Positions 1 through 6,760 are shown, numbered from the stretch's first letter. The stretch is DNA of 16,232 bases from Baffinella frigidus (GCA_026770585.1 MU646575.1:453071-469302); one strand, 5' to 3'. The notes: a model not told the origin generated them from the sequence alone. Numbers and translations: made by a program.

Positions 1-200
1 TACAGGGGTACCTCGCTCATAAGAAACCGCCCCCCCCTAGGACCCTACAGGGGTACCTCGCTCATAAGAAACCGCCCCCCCCTAGGACCCTACAGTAGGC
101 TTATGCCTAGGGCCCTATGGTGGTCCTGGGGGGGTTGGTGTTTCTTATGAGCGAGGTACCCCTGTACAGTAGGACCATGCCTTTGGTGCTATGGTGGTCC
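1..200 (+). mobile_element. Family A palindromic element, interrupted by a nested A copy
   Basis: The left arm (1-45) stops in the core at GACCC, and the core resumes at 165-200 (TACAGTAGGACC onward to GGTGGTCC). Between them sits a complete second A element. Removing the inner copy and one TA rebuilds the usual core order GACCC-TA-CAGTAGG. The outer right arm is missing or too diverged to see after 200. The window begins exactly at the TA of the left end, so flanking sequence is not available. Confidence 0.85.
46..166 (+). mobile_element. Family A MITE-like palindromic element, complete (nested)
   Basis: A 121-bp element. Its arms are inverted repeats of TACAGGGGTACCTCGCTCAT, continuing into AAGAAA and a C-run of about 9. 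The core (CTAGGACCCTACAGTAGG to GGTGGTCC) is asymmetric, so copies can be oriented. TA at 46-47 and 165-166 is the probable target duplication in the outer A copy. There is no transposase; size, TIRs and TA flanks suggest a non-autonomous DNA transposon of Tc1/mariner type (inference). Confidence 0.88.
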
Positions 201-389
201 CCGAAGAAGAAGGCGCGTGGAAAGGTGTGGAGGGGGGCAGACAGCGGATGGGTGGGTGGGGCGGCGAGCACAGCTTCATACACCCCCGGTACAGACACCA
301 GGGCCCGGTGTCTAAGTCGAGTAGTTGAGTAGTCGGGTGGTTGAGTAGTGGAGGGAAGACCTCCGGATGGAGCGGGTGAGCATGGTCCA
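201..389. other. Unassigned spacer between A elements
   Basis: This is GT/GA-rich sequence with clustered GAGTAGT/TTGAGTAGT motifs at about 318-350. Open frames here only exist because neighbouring A arms are open on both strands. No gene signal is seen. Confidence 0.5.
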
Positions 390-511
390 TACAGGGGTAC
401 CTCGCTCATAAGAAACCGCCGCCCCCCCTAGGACCACCATAGGGCCCTAGGCATAGGCCAACTGTAGGGTCCTAGGGTGGGGCGGTTTCTTATGAGCGAG
501 GTACCCCTGTA
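390..511 (-). mobile_element. Family A palindromic element, complete
   Basis: A 122-bp copy with intact arms. The core runs in the opposite direction to the copy at 46-166: it reads GGACCACCATAGGGCCCTAG first, then CTGTAGGGTCCTAG. TA flanks both ends. Confidence 0.88.
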
Positions 512-600
512 GGCCCGCCTCGGGAGCTAACGGTTCTTCAGTAAAGGAAAGGGAAATCACGAGTCTGGGGCCGTTATTGCTACCAGCACGGCCGCCGCGA

Positions 601-673
601 TACCGCTTAAGTGGCGAGGGAGTCAAAATTGATCCCCAAGAGGTCCTAGGCAGGTCCTAGGGCCCTACGGTAC
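601..673 (+). mobile_element. Family D palindromic element, 3'-truncated
   Basis: It matches the left three quarters of the complete D element at 5692-5796: TACCGCTTAAGTGGCGAG, an AGTCAAAATTGAT inner palindrome, CCAAGAGGTCCTAGGCAGG and CCCTACGGTA. The right arm is absent; sequence switches to the G-rich array after 673. Confidence 0.7.
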
Positions 674-680
674 ATGTAGA

Positions 681-739
681 GGTTCAGGGGTTGGGGGTTG
701 GGGGTTAGGGGTTAGGGCGCAGTGTTGAGGGTTGAGGAA

Positions 740-771
<32 letters not shown>

Positions 772-803
772 GGTTTAGGGGTTGGGGGTCATGGTTAAGG
801 GTT
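681..803 (+). repeat. Degenerate TTTAGGG/TTGAGGG-like array
   Basis: G-rich heptamer-like units on the plus strand: GGGGTTG, GGGGTTA, then about seven TTGAGGG copies, ending in TTTAGGGG and TTAAGGGTTT. The heptad spacing suggests drifted telomere-type repeats. Confidence 0.75.
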
Positions 804-834
804 TCGTGACTTCTTTTGAAGCAACCATGGCCAC

Positions 835-1095
835 CTACAGTAGGCCTATGCCTAGGGTCCTACGGTGGTCTTGGCAGGGGGGGGGGCGCTTTCTTATGAG
901 CAAGGTACCTCTCTACACGATCGATCCGAGCAGGCTCGCATGCAAAGCGTTGAGGTCCTGCAACTGTTTCTGCATCATTTCCTTGAGGTTCTTCGAGCTC
1001 CCAACATAGGAGGACACTGGAACTGTTTCTGCAGAACAGGTCACCCCCTATGTCCCTACGGTATTGCCTACCGACCCTACGGCATTGCCTACCGT
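835..1095 (+). repeat. Left arm of inverted duplication, outer block (X)
   Basis: This block is matched in reverse complement by 12820-13052. It holds the right half of an A element (835-916) with the unusual end CCTCTCTAC, then GATCGATCCGA, GCATGCAAAGCG, a family B fragment and a double CTACGG-ATTGCCTACCG motif. Both arms share the atypical A end and the same order of modules, so this is common descent and not just shared repeat families. About 25 bp at 960-985 (CAACTGTTTCTGCATCATTT and a few bases) are present here only. Confidence 0.82.
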
Positions 1096-1204
1096 TGAGG
1101 TCCTGCAGGTTCTTCGAGCTCCCAACATAGGCGGACACTGGAACTTGTTCTGTAGAAAAGCCATACTTCCTTTCGGATCACATCAAGCCCCCCGGTGCAG
1201 AGGA
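1096..1204 (+). repeat. Family B dispersed repeat
   Basis: Its modules in order are GAGGTCCTGCAGGTTCTTCG, AGCTCCCAACATAGGCGGAC, GGAAC-TGTTCTG-AGAAA, CCATACTTCCTTTCGGATCA and CCCCCCGGTGCAGAGG. Closely related copies lie at 14247-14350 (+) and 15136-15221 (-), with shorter ones at 982-1045, 1245-1278 and 12889-12946. There are no terminal inverted repeats and no tail that would fix the class. Confidence 0.8.
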
Positions 1205-1244
1205 CCGCAGCAGAAACCGGCTAAGGGGTATCCTCGGCGGTACT

Positions 1245-1278
1245 TTAGGTCCTGTAGGTTGTTCGAGCTCCCAACATA
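1245..1278 (+). repeat. Family B fragment
   Basis: A short piece: TTAGGTCCTGTAGGTTGTTC followed by GAGCTCCCAACATA. It ends before the GGCGGACACTGG module. Confidence 0.65.
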
Positions 1279-1336
1279 CCACTAACCCTCACGGCAGGAC
1301 CAAATATACGATTTTCAGACCCTGGATATGCCTTGA

Positions 1337-1360
1337 CAGCCAGCCAGATCCGGCTGGCTG
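1337..1360. other. Short hairpin
   Basis: CAGCCAGCC and GGCTGGCTG are perfect 9-bp arms around a 6-nt spacer. No adjacent gene gives it a role. Confidence 0.6.
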
Positions 1361-1482
1361 ACAAAAACGTTGTTATTTTCAAGTCCAGTACAAGGGACCG
1401 GACGTGATCAATGTGTCGGACCCGTGTCCAGATCCGTGACCAGGACCCAGCGACTATTTGTTTTTCGCACGACTCTTTTCTC

Positions 1483-1548
1483 GAGTTTACTACACGCGAC
1501 GGGGAGGACGTGACCGGTCACGTGATCCCAGTCGCGTGTAGTAAACTC
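1483..1548. repeat. 66-bp near-perfect palindrome
   Basis: The outer arms 1483-1500 (GAGTTTACTACACGCGAC) and 1531-1548 are perfect 18-bp reverse complements. The 30-nt centre is itself almost palindromic around CGTGACCGGTCACG. It may be the remains of a foldback element or a cruciform-forming site. Confidence 0.85.
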
Positions 1549-1678
1549 TTTTTTAGAGATATTTTGGACGTGACACCTCGGGATACAATGTTTTAAAGCC
1601 CTAAATGTGCCTGGATCACACGTCTCTAAATCAAGGCATTTGGTCTCGCTGTGAGTCTTGGTGGTAGACGGACACTGG

Positions 1679-1762
1679 TCCTTTAGGTCCTTTAGGTTTT
1701 AATTTCGCCCAACATATGCCAACGACACGCCGTTCCGTAGAAGGGGTCTGCAGAAAACGCGT
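1679..1762 (+). repeat. Family B2 dispersed repeat
   Basis: The modules TCCTTTAGGTCCTTTAGG, TTTTAATTTCGCCCAACATA and GCCAACGACACGCCGTTCCG, then TAGAAG, recur at 10257-10382 (+) and, more diverged, at 8797-8868 (-). The arrangement resembles family B (AGGTCCT, CCCAACATA, AGAA), so B and B2 are probably divergent subfamilies. Confidence 0.75.
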
Positions 1763-1896
1763 ACTTGTTCTGCGTGCGGGGGGGGGGGCGGAAGGGCTTC
1801 GCCCGGGCGCTCGAGACACACATAGACATCGTGTGCGAGTAACGCTTCAGTGAGTCACTCTAGTCATCCTACACGGGGAAGTATCCTCGGAGGGTG

Positions 1897-2182
1897 TAGG
1901 AGGTAAAGATAGAATCCATCCTGAAAAGCTCGTAAGAGCGGCCGACACGGGGTACAGTTTCTAGCACAATGCGGAAGGCATGTGCGGCGCTTTCTCGCAG
2001 AGACCTTTCACTCACAGAAAAGGCATTTTACTCATAGTAGTCCTCCCCACACACCAGGCCACCAAGGGATTTTCGGCCCGATTCGTGCCGAAAATTCGTT
2101 ACCTTATCCGTTACCTTGTCAACAACCCCCAATGTCTACGGTATTGCTCAACGTCCCTACGGCATTGCCTACCGTAGGGTCC
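1897..2182 (-). repeat. Left arm of inverted duplication, Y plus C2 block
   Basis: This is the reverse complement of 12325-12645. The Y part (to about 2040) has GATAGAATCCATCC, AAAAGCTCGTA, GCGGCCGACACGGGGTACAG and GCGGAAGGCATGTGCGGCGC. The C2 part (2041-2182) has CACACCAGGCCACCAAGGGA, TTTTCGGCCCGATTCG, TTACCTTATCCGTTACC and two CTACGG-ATTGC modules. Relative to the right arm, and to a third Y copy at 14416-14481, about 40-50 bp holding TTGTTTGGCAA and ATTACCAATCTCTC are missing here. Confidence 0.83.
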
Positions 2183-2288
2183 TATCCCGTAAGTGGCGAG
2201 TACGTTCATACGCCCTACGATAGGGCCCTAGGGCCTGCCTAGAGCGAGCTTGAGCGATGAATCGCCCGTCCGCTACTTAAGGGGGGCT
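2183..2288 (-). mobile_element. Family D element inserted at the 3' end of the gene copy
   Basis: It begins TATCCCGTAAGTGGCGAGTA, continues CATACGCCCTACGATAGGGC and GGCCTGCCTAG, and ends near CTACTTAAGG, matching D read backwards; the middle is diverged. The right duplication arm lacks it: there the gene runs straight into GGACCCTACGGTAGG. It therefore appears to have entered this arm after the duplication, or been lost from the other. It supplies the last ~15 codons and the stop of the gene at 2239-2880. Confidence 0.7.
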
Positions 2289-2880
2289 TGCTCTTGCTCT
2301 TGCTCTGGCGAGCGGCGGGTGGGCGGTACGGCACGATGGGCCCCCGGATTTTTACGGTGCCGTCTTTGTAGGAGTCGTGCTTGGCCCGTGCCTGGATTGG
2401 GTCGGTGCACGCGATGGTCTTGGCGGTGTGGGAGCGGGAATCCCCCAGTTGCTCGAACCAGCCAGCGAGCCGCGCCGGCATTGCGACGTAATGATCTATC
2501 ACCAGTGCTGCCCAGTTTTGCTCCTCTTGCGAAGGGATGTTCTTCTGCGTGATCTGCTGCGCTGGCGCCACGGGTCTGTGGCGCGAAGGGTCTGCGGCGG
2601 GTCTGTGGCGGAGCACCCTGGACTGCCCATGCGCGAGATAGTCCGCCGTTTGGAAGGTCGCGATGTTCAGGCAGGGCGGCTTTTTGGAGCGACGGGCGGC
2701 GAGCGGAGGGATCTGTACGGCCACCGGTGAGGCTTTGAGCACCGCGGCCTTGACTTTGGGAGCGGGGTTGGCCTTGACTTTGGGAGCGGATTTGGCCTTG
2801 ACTTTGGGAGCGGTCTTGGCGGCGGGGGCAGGGAGGAGCGTGTCGGTGACGGTCTTGCGGGGGAATACGAACCACGCCAT
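2239..2880 (-). CDS. Uncharacterised basic protein with Lys/Ala/Pro repeats, copy 1
   Basis: A single uninterrupted frame of 213 codons plus TAG. I chose the ATG at 2880-2878 (context AAAGATGG) because similarity to the second copy at 11794-12339 is in-frame from there; an upstream in-frame ATG at 3024 adds 48 residues that are not conserved. Residues 1-10 are MAWFVFPRKT. A tail follows with three 8-residue repeats of APKVKA type (about 15-39), then SKKPPCLNIATFQTAD, a Gln-rich linker, a probably helical stretch EEQNWAALVIDHYVAMPARL and GPIVPYR near the C-terminus. The tail resembles that of linker-histone or nucleoid-type proteins in composition only. I recognise no family and no catalytic motif. 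No signal peptide or membrane segment is visible. The C-terminus after QSKSKSKPP is encoded by an inserted D element. Codon-level differences from copy 2 and frame-preserving indels support real coding; expression is not shown. Confidence 0.62.
   Translation of the reverse strand: MAWFVFPRKTVTDTLLPAPAAKTAPKVKAKSAPKVKANPAPKVKAAVLKASPVAVQIPPLAARRSKKPPCLNIATFQTADYLAHGQSRVLRHRPAADPSRHRPVAPAQQITQKNIPSQEEQNWAALVIDHYVAMPARLAGWFEQLGDSRSHTAKTIACTDPIQARAKHDSYKDGTVKIRGPIVPYRPPAARQSKSKSKPPLSSGRAIHRSSSL
2746..2817 (-). repeat. 24-bp tandem repeat inside the gene (3 units)
   Basis: Units start at 2746, 2770 and 2794 (GGCCTTGACTTTGGGAGCGG plus 4 variable bases). Each encodes one APKVKA-type octapeptide. 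The other gene copy has one unit, giving a 48-nt in-frame difference. Confidence 0.9.
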
Positions 2881-2965
2881 CTTTGTTTGGCGGGGGCGGT
2901 GGGTGCGGGTGTGTGTGGTGTGTGGTGTGCTGGGATTGAGGTTAGGTGGTCTCGTGTGAAAACGA
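2881..2965 (-). promoter_or_regulatory. Conserved 5' flank of gene copy 1
   Basis: About 85 bp upstream of the ATG are shared with copy 2: CACGAGACCA, a CACACC-rich stretch, then CGCACCCACCGCCCCCGCCA and the start. Similarity fades beyond about 2965. A 5'UTR or proximal promoter is the natural reading, but no TATA box or other named element is seen. Confidence 0.4.
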
Positions 2966-3009
2966 ACCACAGGGTTTTGTGGAAAAAGGGGGGTGGCTGG
3001 CTGCCCAGA

Positions 3010-3175
3010 CCTGTAAACATGCAACTTTTGGATGACCGGGGCGACACCGGTCCACCTGATTTACAACACGGCCGTCAGCAAGAGCGTCTTGCTGTGTGGT
3101 AAAACCTCGAAACATGCAACTTTGCGACCGCCCCGATCTACAAAACGGCCGTCAGCAAGGGCGTGATGCCGTCAG
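3010..3175. repeat. Imperfect direct duplication
   Basis: AACATGCAACTTT at 3017 and 3112 and ACGGCCGTCAGCAAG at 3068 and 3146 are repeated in the same order. A related ACTTTTGCGACCGCC plus GTAAACATGGCAGC occurs at about 3306-3340. No gene is associated. Confidence 0.6.
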
Positions 3176-4079
3176 CATACCGTTGTGCGCTTGCATGTGA
3201 AGATCGCGTCTTTTTCCCCACAGAACAATTTGTCAGCAGCTGACCGATTTACTACACATAAAACATTTTAAACCTTTCAAACCGCCTTAGTTGACCGATC
3301 GTGGGACTTTTGCGACCGCCTTAGTTGTAAACATGGCAGCATCGTGTCAGCAACCGGGTCGTGCAAACTTGGACGTGACCGTTCGAAAACGTCTGGTTCC
3401 GGTCAAGAAATGGATCACGACTCTCGTGGAAGGTCCTTTCCAACTCAGAAACGACCGGAAATCCGGTCGAGTGGACTTTTCTGGTACAAAACCAGGACGT
3501 GACCTGGTACAAAACCGGATGCGCGCGCGCCTGCGACACAAGACTGCGAAGACACACTCCGAAATTCATATTCACGCATTTCGGTTACGTTTAGATGGAC
3601 TTTTTAGGTACAAACTCAACGGAAGGATACGAGCTCGTAGACTTGGCCCGCGAAACCACAGAAATTTATGCTGACGCCCGTGCAGTTGCCTAGAAGGCCC
3701 TAAAGGGCCCCATAATACCTTTAGTTGGAGCCATTTGTTTGACCTTTGGCCTGTAGTAAAGATCTCAAGATTTCATCGCAGCTCGATTTTTTTTAGCAGA
3801 ATCTGGAGCTGAAGGCCAAATCTCGACGATCTGCGCTTTCAGATTTCAAAAAGGATGAAATTTAGGGTTGAAAATCAGCAGAATACCGGTAACCTCCATT
3901 TATGACTTATCGAAATGAAACCGGCAAGAGGATATTGGAACTCTTTTTGACGTATTTGCGGCATGACCGAGGTCTCGTGACCATGCCAACCCTTCTAAAG
4001 GTCGTTTTGAAGGTCTTGTCCAGGGCTAGTGCACTGGCGGAAAAAAAATGTACCTGGCATTTTTAGTCTTGAGTTGTAG
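3176..4079. other. Gene-free stretch with minor repeats
   Basis: No convincing gene is seen. A plus-strand frame at 3291-3674 (127 codons, basic) has no homologue here and overlaps short repeats, so I do not call it. Small structures include a hairpin CGACCGGA/TCCGGTCG at 3452-3469, a direct repeat CTGGTACAAAACC (about 3482 and 3509), and ACCAGG-ACGTGA-CCTGGT. From about 3700 the sequence is AT-richer, with no ORF or repeat I can name. Confidence 0.5.
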
Positions 4080-4107
4080 GCCGCCGAAAACCCGGGTTTT
4101 CGGCGGC
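4080..4107. other. Perfect 28-bp palindrome
   Basis: GCCGCCGAAAACCC is followed directly by its reverse complement, centred on CCCGGG with no loop. It lies in otherwise unstructured sequence and is not followed by a T-run, so it does not look like a simple terminator. Confidence 0.9.
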
Positions 4108-4298
4108 AATGTTTCCCATTTTCTAATTTGGAACCAATTATTTGGGACCTTGAAATAACCTGTTTTAATGCCTATGCCCCTACGAACTTGGTATCACCCA
4201 GGTCCTGGGAGATACCGTATGTCATAGGGAAGATTCCGTGTGGAAGTTTGAAGATTCGGCAGCTGAATCGCTCCCTTCGTAGGGGGATGTCATGATAG

Positions 4299-4462
4299 CA
4301 TCGACATGTCGATGTAAGGCTATTTTTCATGTCATTGTAAGCCTTTTTTTCATATCATGATATGCTATTCATATCATGATATGCACCTACCATGATACAA
4401 AAACACAGAAAAAAGCAAGTTTATAGAAGACTTTCATGCCATGATATGCACCTACCATGATA
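4299..4462. repeat. Cluster of perfect palindromes and direct repeats
   Basis: CATCGACATGTCGATG (4299-4314) is a perfect 16-bp palindrome. CATATCATGATATG occurs twice (4351-4364, 4370-4383). A 23-bp direct repeat, starting CATGATATGCACC and ending ACCATGATA, lies at 4375-4397 and 4440-4462. The region is AT-rich with no ORF of note. Confidence 0.8.
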
Positions 4463-4560
4463 TGAATCGTGTAGTAATCTGACCAAAATCGGTTCCAAAT
4501 CAGAATGACTGAGTTACAAATCAGATTAGACCCCTTCATACAGCTGTACATGTAAAGAAC

Positions 4561-4933
4561 AGGGTTGTGTCCCGAGTTGGGAATTCCCAAATCTCAACTT
4601 TTTGGGTTGGGAATTCCCAATCCCATTCCCAACTTTTCAGGCGGCACTTTTCCCGATTTGGTCCCGAAATCGCCCGGATTTCCCCCCCGAAATCGCCCGA
4701 AATTTCCCGAAATCCCCCATGAATCCTGACAAAGTCCTGAAATTTCCCGTAAATCCCCAAAATTTTCCCGAAACTGCCCGAAATTTCCCGAAATTTCGAG
4801 CCAAAAGGCAAGTCTTCAACTTAGTCTTTGTCAGGAATTCTCAAGTCGGGAACACCCAATTCCCAACTTTCTCCAGGAGTTTTGAATTTTTCCCAATTCC
4901 CAATCCCGAACCATGAGCTCGGGACACAACCCT
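4561..4933. mobile_element. Element G: ~373-bp inverted-repeat element with CCCGAAAT arrays
   Basis: The ends AGGGTTGTGTCCCGA (4561-4575) and TCGGGACACAACCCT (4919-4933) are perfect 15-bp inverted repeats. Next to them are GTTGGGAATTCCCAA blocks, and the interior is a degenerate array of CCCGAAATTTCC-like units (about 4660-4800). Open frames on both strands are low-complexity translations of it. A preceding C (CAGGGTTG) and the short TIR suggest a hAT-like non-autonomous element; the 8-bp flanks match only partly, so the class is a guess. Confidence 0.65.
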
Positions 4934-4943
4934 AGGAGTGAAG

Positions 4944-5155
4944 CCACTCGAGGCTGGAAGAGGGAGTATTTTAAATGTGGAATTGTTAAATTTAGTACCA
5001 GTCACGGGCAGGCTTGGTCACGTAGCTCCCATTCATACGGGAGCTACGTGACCAAACGCGCCTATTTGTGTGAAAATTACTACACCTCCCTTTCCCCCCC
5101 TCAACTTGTAAAGGAATCCCTGTTTTAAAATAGTCACGTTTCCAGCCTCGAGTGG
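4944..5155. mobile_element. Element F: ~212-bp inverted-repeat element
   Basis: The ends CCACTCGAGGCTGGA and TCCAGCCTCGAGTGG are 15-bp inverted repeats and continue loosely through TTTTAAA. Near the middle is a separate perfect 17-bp stem with an 8-nt spacer (5014-5030 and 5039-5055, TTGGTCACGTAGCTCCC). No coding capacity. No clear target duplication. Confidence 0.75.
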
Positions 5156-5221
5156 TACGAGCTCGTAATAAGGGTGATAGACTCCGGGTTGGTTGGCTCA
5201 ACGGATTTTCATCCATCACAT

Positions 5222-5263
5222 CCACCGGGGCACGAGCCCAAGCCACCGGGGCACGAGCCCAAG
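5222..5263 (+). repeat. Two perfect 21-bp tandem units
   Basis: A 21-bp unit (CCACCGGGGCACGAGCCCAA plus G) is present twice head to tail, at 5222-5242 and 5243-5263. Confidence 0.9.
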
Positions 5264-5292
5264 CCCGTCTCGTCCCACCTGTCCACCTGGCG

Positions 5293-5500
5293 TAGAGCAA
5301 ATGTGGTAGGACTTGGCCAGGGCGAACTTCGAAGTTGCAAAGATGCGAACTTTTAGATGGACCCTTTTGGACATGTAGTGTTTTAAATTCAAATTCTGCG
5401 GTACAAATCATGGTGTTTACTAATAATTACAGTCCATCTAGAAGTTCGCATCTTGTAAGTTCGAAGTTTGATTTGGCCAAGTCCTACCACATTGGCTCTA
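5293..5500. mobile_element. Element E: 208-bp long-TIR element with TA flanks
   Basis: Long terminal inverted repeats of about 70 bp, with small gaps, start TAGAGCAAATGTGGTAGGAC on the left and read CCAAGTCCTACCACATTGGC, then TCTA, on the right. They enclose a short AT-rich centre (about 5365-5425). TA occupies both ends and the outer flanks are unrelated, consistent with TA target-site duplication. No transposase. Confidence 0.82.
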
Positions 5501-5544
5501 CAGCGGTCGTGTTTAACAATTTAGTAAACCTTGTTTTCCCCCAG

Positions 5545-5689
5545 CACCACGCGTTCCGTTGGGGACTCGAGGCTTGCCTTTTTATCGAGGCTTGTACACT
5601 CGCGGGGCGCCTCTGGGAGGCGACACGCGAGATCAGAAAGATGCTCCAGAGAGTCACCTACCCAGAGTCATATATCACTGAGTATACAA
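5545..5689 (+). CDS. Possible isolated exon or gene fragment, unknown product
   Basis: A frame open from 5335 covers this unique stretch between elements E and D. It reads plausibly as protein (FIEACTLAGRLWEATREIRK, then MLQRVTYPESYITEYTT), with a charged, probably amphipathic helix. It is preceded by a polypyrimidine-AG resembling a 3' splice site (CCTTGTTTTCCCCCAG, 5529-5544) and followed by GTATCC at the edge of the D element, a possible donor. I recognise no family and see no partner exon. It could equally be an untranscribed relic or a chance ORF. Confidence 0.25.
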
Positions 5690-5691
5690 CG

Positions 5692-5796
5692 TATCCCTTA
5701 AGTGGCCAGCCGGTCAAATTTGACCGCCAAGAGGTCCTAGGCAGGTCCTAGGGCTCTACGGTAGGGCGTATGAGCCTACTGGCCACTTAAGGGATA
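5692..5796 (+). mobile_element. Family D palindromic element, complete reference copy
   Basis: A 105-bp element with ends TATCCCTTAAGTGGCCAG and CTGGCCACTTAAGGGATA. Inside are CGGTCAAATTTGACCG, AAGAGGTCCTAGGCAGGTCC and CTACGGTAGGGCGTA. TA lies at both extremes. Other copies are at 601-673, 2183-2288, 8569-8698 and 13324-13367. Confidence 0.87.
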
Positions 5797-5853
5797 CGAA
5801 GAGAATATTTACCACCCATGCGGCCTTGGGGGCCAGGGACCCGCCGGTTTATG

Positions 5854-5996
5854 GTTTAGGGTTCAGGGTGTAGGGTGTAGGGTGTAGGGTGTAGGGTGTA
5901 GGGTGTAGGGTGTAGGGTGTAGGGTGTGGGGTGTAGGGTGTAGGGTGTAGGGTGTAGGGTTTAGAGTGTTTAAGGGTTTAGGGTTCAGGGTTTAGG
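5854..5996 (+). repeat. Telomere-like array (GTGTAGG/TTTAGGG)
   Basis: It starts TTTAGGGTTCAGGG, then has about a dozen near-perfect GTGTAGG heptads (about 5867-5957), then TTTAGAG, TTTAGGG and TTCAGGG. The G-rich strand is plus, opposite to the large array at 6761-8254. A homogeneous variant heptad suggests local amplification of one mutated telomere unit. Confidence 0.88.
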
Positions 5997-6048
5997 AATG
6001 CCGTCCAGAATCTGAGATCGCAGGCAACTTTTTGGAGATTGACTTGAA

Positions 6049-6203
6049 TAGGGTAACTGACCAAAAATGGGGTAGTTAGGCCTACGGGGTTGCCTAGGAC
6101 CTCCTGCTGTCGGCCAAAATCCTAGGAATTTTTCATAGGAGCCCCACGGCCTACGGTAGGCAATACCGTAGGCCTAAGTACCCCATTTTAGTCCGTTAGC
6201 CTA
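6049..6203. mobile_element. Element C1: 155-bp TIR element with TA flanks
   Basis: The left end TAGGGTAACTGACCAAAAAT, then GGGGTAGTTAGGCCTACGG, pairs with the right end CCGTAGGCCTAAGTACCCCA, then TTTTAGTCCGTTAGCCTA, with a few mismatches. An inner perfect 11-bp stem (GGCCTACGGTA, 6148-6158, with 6164-6174) carries the GGTAGGCAATACC module shared with C2 repeats. Confidence 0.78.
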
Positions 6204-6290
6204 TGAACTTGACGAGCGTCAATAGTCAGGGTTTTCAGATTCAAATGACTTGACTTCGTAGGGGGGGGGGCTCCGTGGTGGAGATTTGTC

Positions 6291-6659
6291 ATGTACGAGC
6301 GTGTCCTTGCCGAGCTGCAGTTCTACGAGCTGCAGGACTTTGAAGGAGTTCTGATGGATCCCTCTGCCGAGGCCACGCTGCTGGGCGCGGGCGATGTGAC
6401 CCAGGATCATGGCAAGTGGCAGCAGGAACAAATAGAGGCTCGGGACAAACATGCTGACCGAGGGCTATGCCAAGCTGCTCCTGGCCAGGGCCGACGTGGT
6501 CGCCGACTCTCTGTCTCCACGACCCTCAAGATTGCTTCTCTCGAACTCAGCCGTTTGCCGGGGCAGGCGGAAGGCGCGGTTTCCGCTTTTTTTCATCGGG
6601 CGGAGTCTCGGCCTGTATTAAAAAAAAACGCTGTTGGGGAGGGGATTGTCAAGCTCTGA
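6291..6659 (+). pseudogene. Possible decayed coding fragment between telomere-like arrays
   Basis: Unlike its surroundings this stretch has protein-like composition. The frame from 6291 reads MYERVLAELQFYELQDFEGV, then KWQQEQIEARDKHAD, and then turns Arg/Gly-rich. From about 6451 a different frame (MLTEGYAKLLLARADVVADS) looks more protein-like; in that frame a TAG lies just upstream. A single frameshift near 6447 joining the two is one reading, chance is another. The minus strand also has a shorter frame (6219-6452) with a hydrophobic start. No family is recognised and no splice sites are convincing. Confidence 0.22.
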
Positions 6660-6760
6660 GCAGCCTGGCACTGGCAGGTGACTGTTTCTCTAAGAGTCCT
6701 GTCGTCAAAGTCGCGGGGAGAAACTTCTGTCCAGCAATACGTCCTACACTCTGACACATG

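Noticed and set aside
107-409. Long open frames on both strands over A elements, encoding RGTSLIRN / MSEVPLY-type peptides
   Set aside because: The same peptides arise wherever an A arm occurs, in either orientation, because the palindromic arm happens to be open. Frames start and stop at random around the elements and are not conserved as units.
1261-1275. Family B as a tRNA-derived SINE (GTTCGAGCTCC resembles a pol III B box)
   Set aside because: Only one copy comes close; most read GGTTCTTCGAGC, no A box is found at the right distance, and no tail is visible.
2250-2959. Plus-strand and alternative-frame ORFs overlapping gene copy 1 (and minus-strand ones over copy 2)
   Set aside because: The indels between copies and the conserved start fit only the frame called. 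Overlapping frames are shadows of a GC-rich coding sequence.
2881-3024. N-terminal extension of gene copy 1 from an upstream ATG
   Set aside because: The 48 extra residues have no counterpart in copy 2 in the same frame; similarity begins at the AAAGATGG start.
3291-3674. 127-codon basic ORF
   Set aside because: It crosses short direct repeats and hairpins, has no second copy and shows no recognisable motif. Chance cannot be excluded.
4387-4590. Minus-strand 67-codon ORF with hydrophobic C-terminus
   Set aside because: It overlaps AT-rich palindromes and the end of element G; no coding features.
4602-4916. ORFs rich in Pro/Phe/Asn and their antisense Gly/Phe counterparts
   Set aside because: They translate the CCCGAAATTTCC-like array inside element G.
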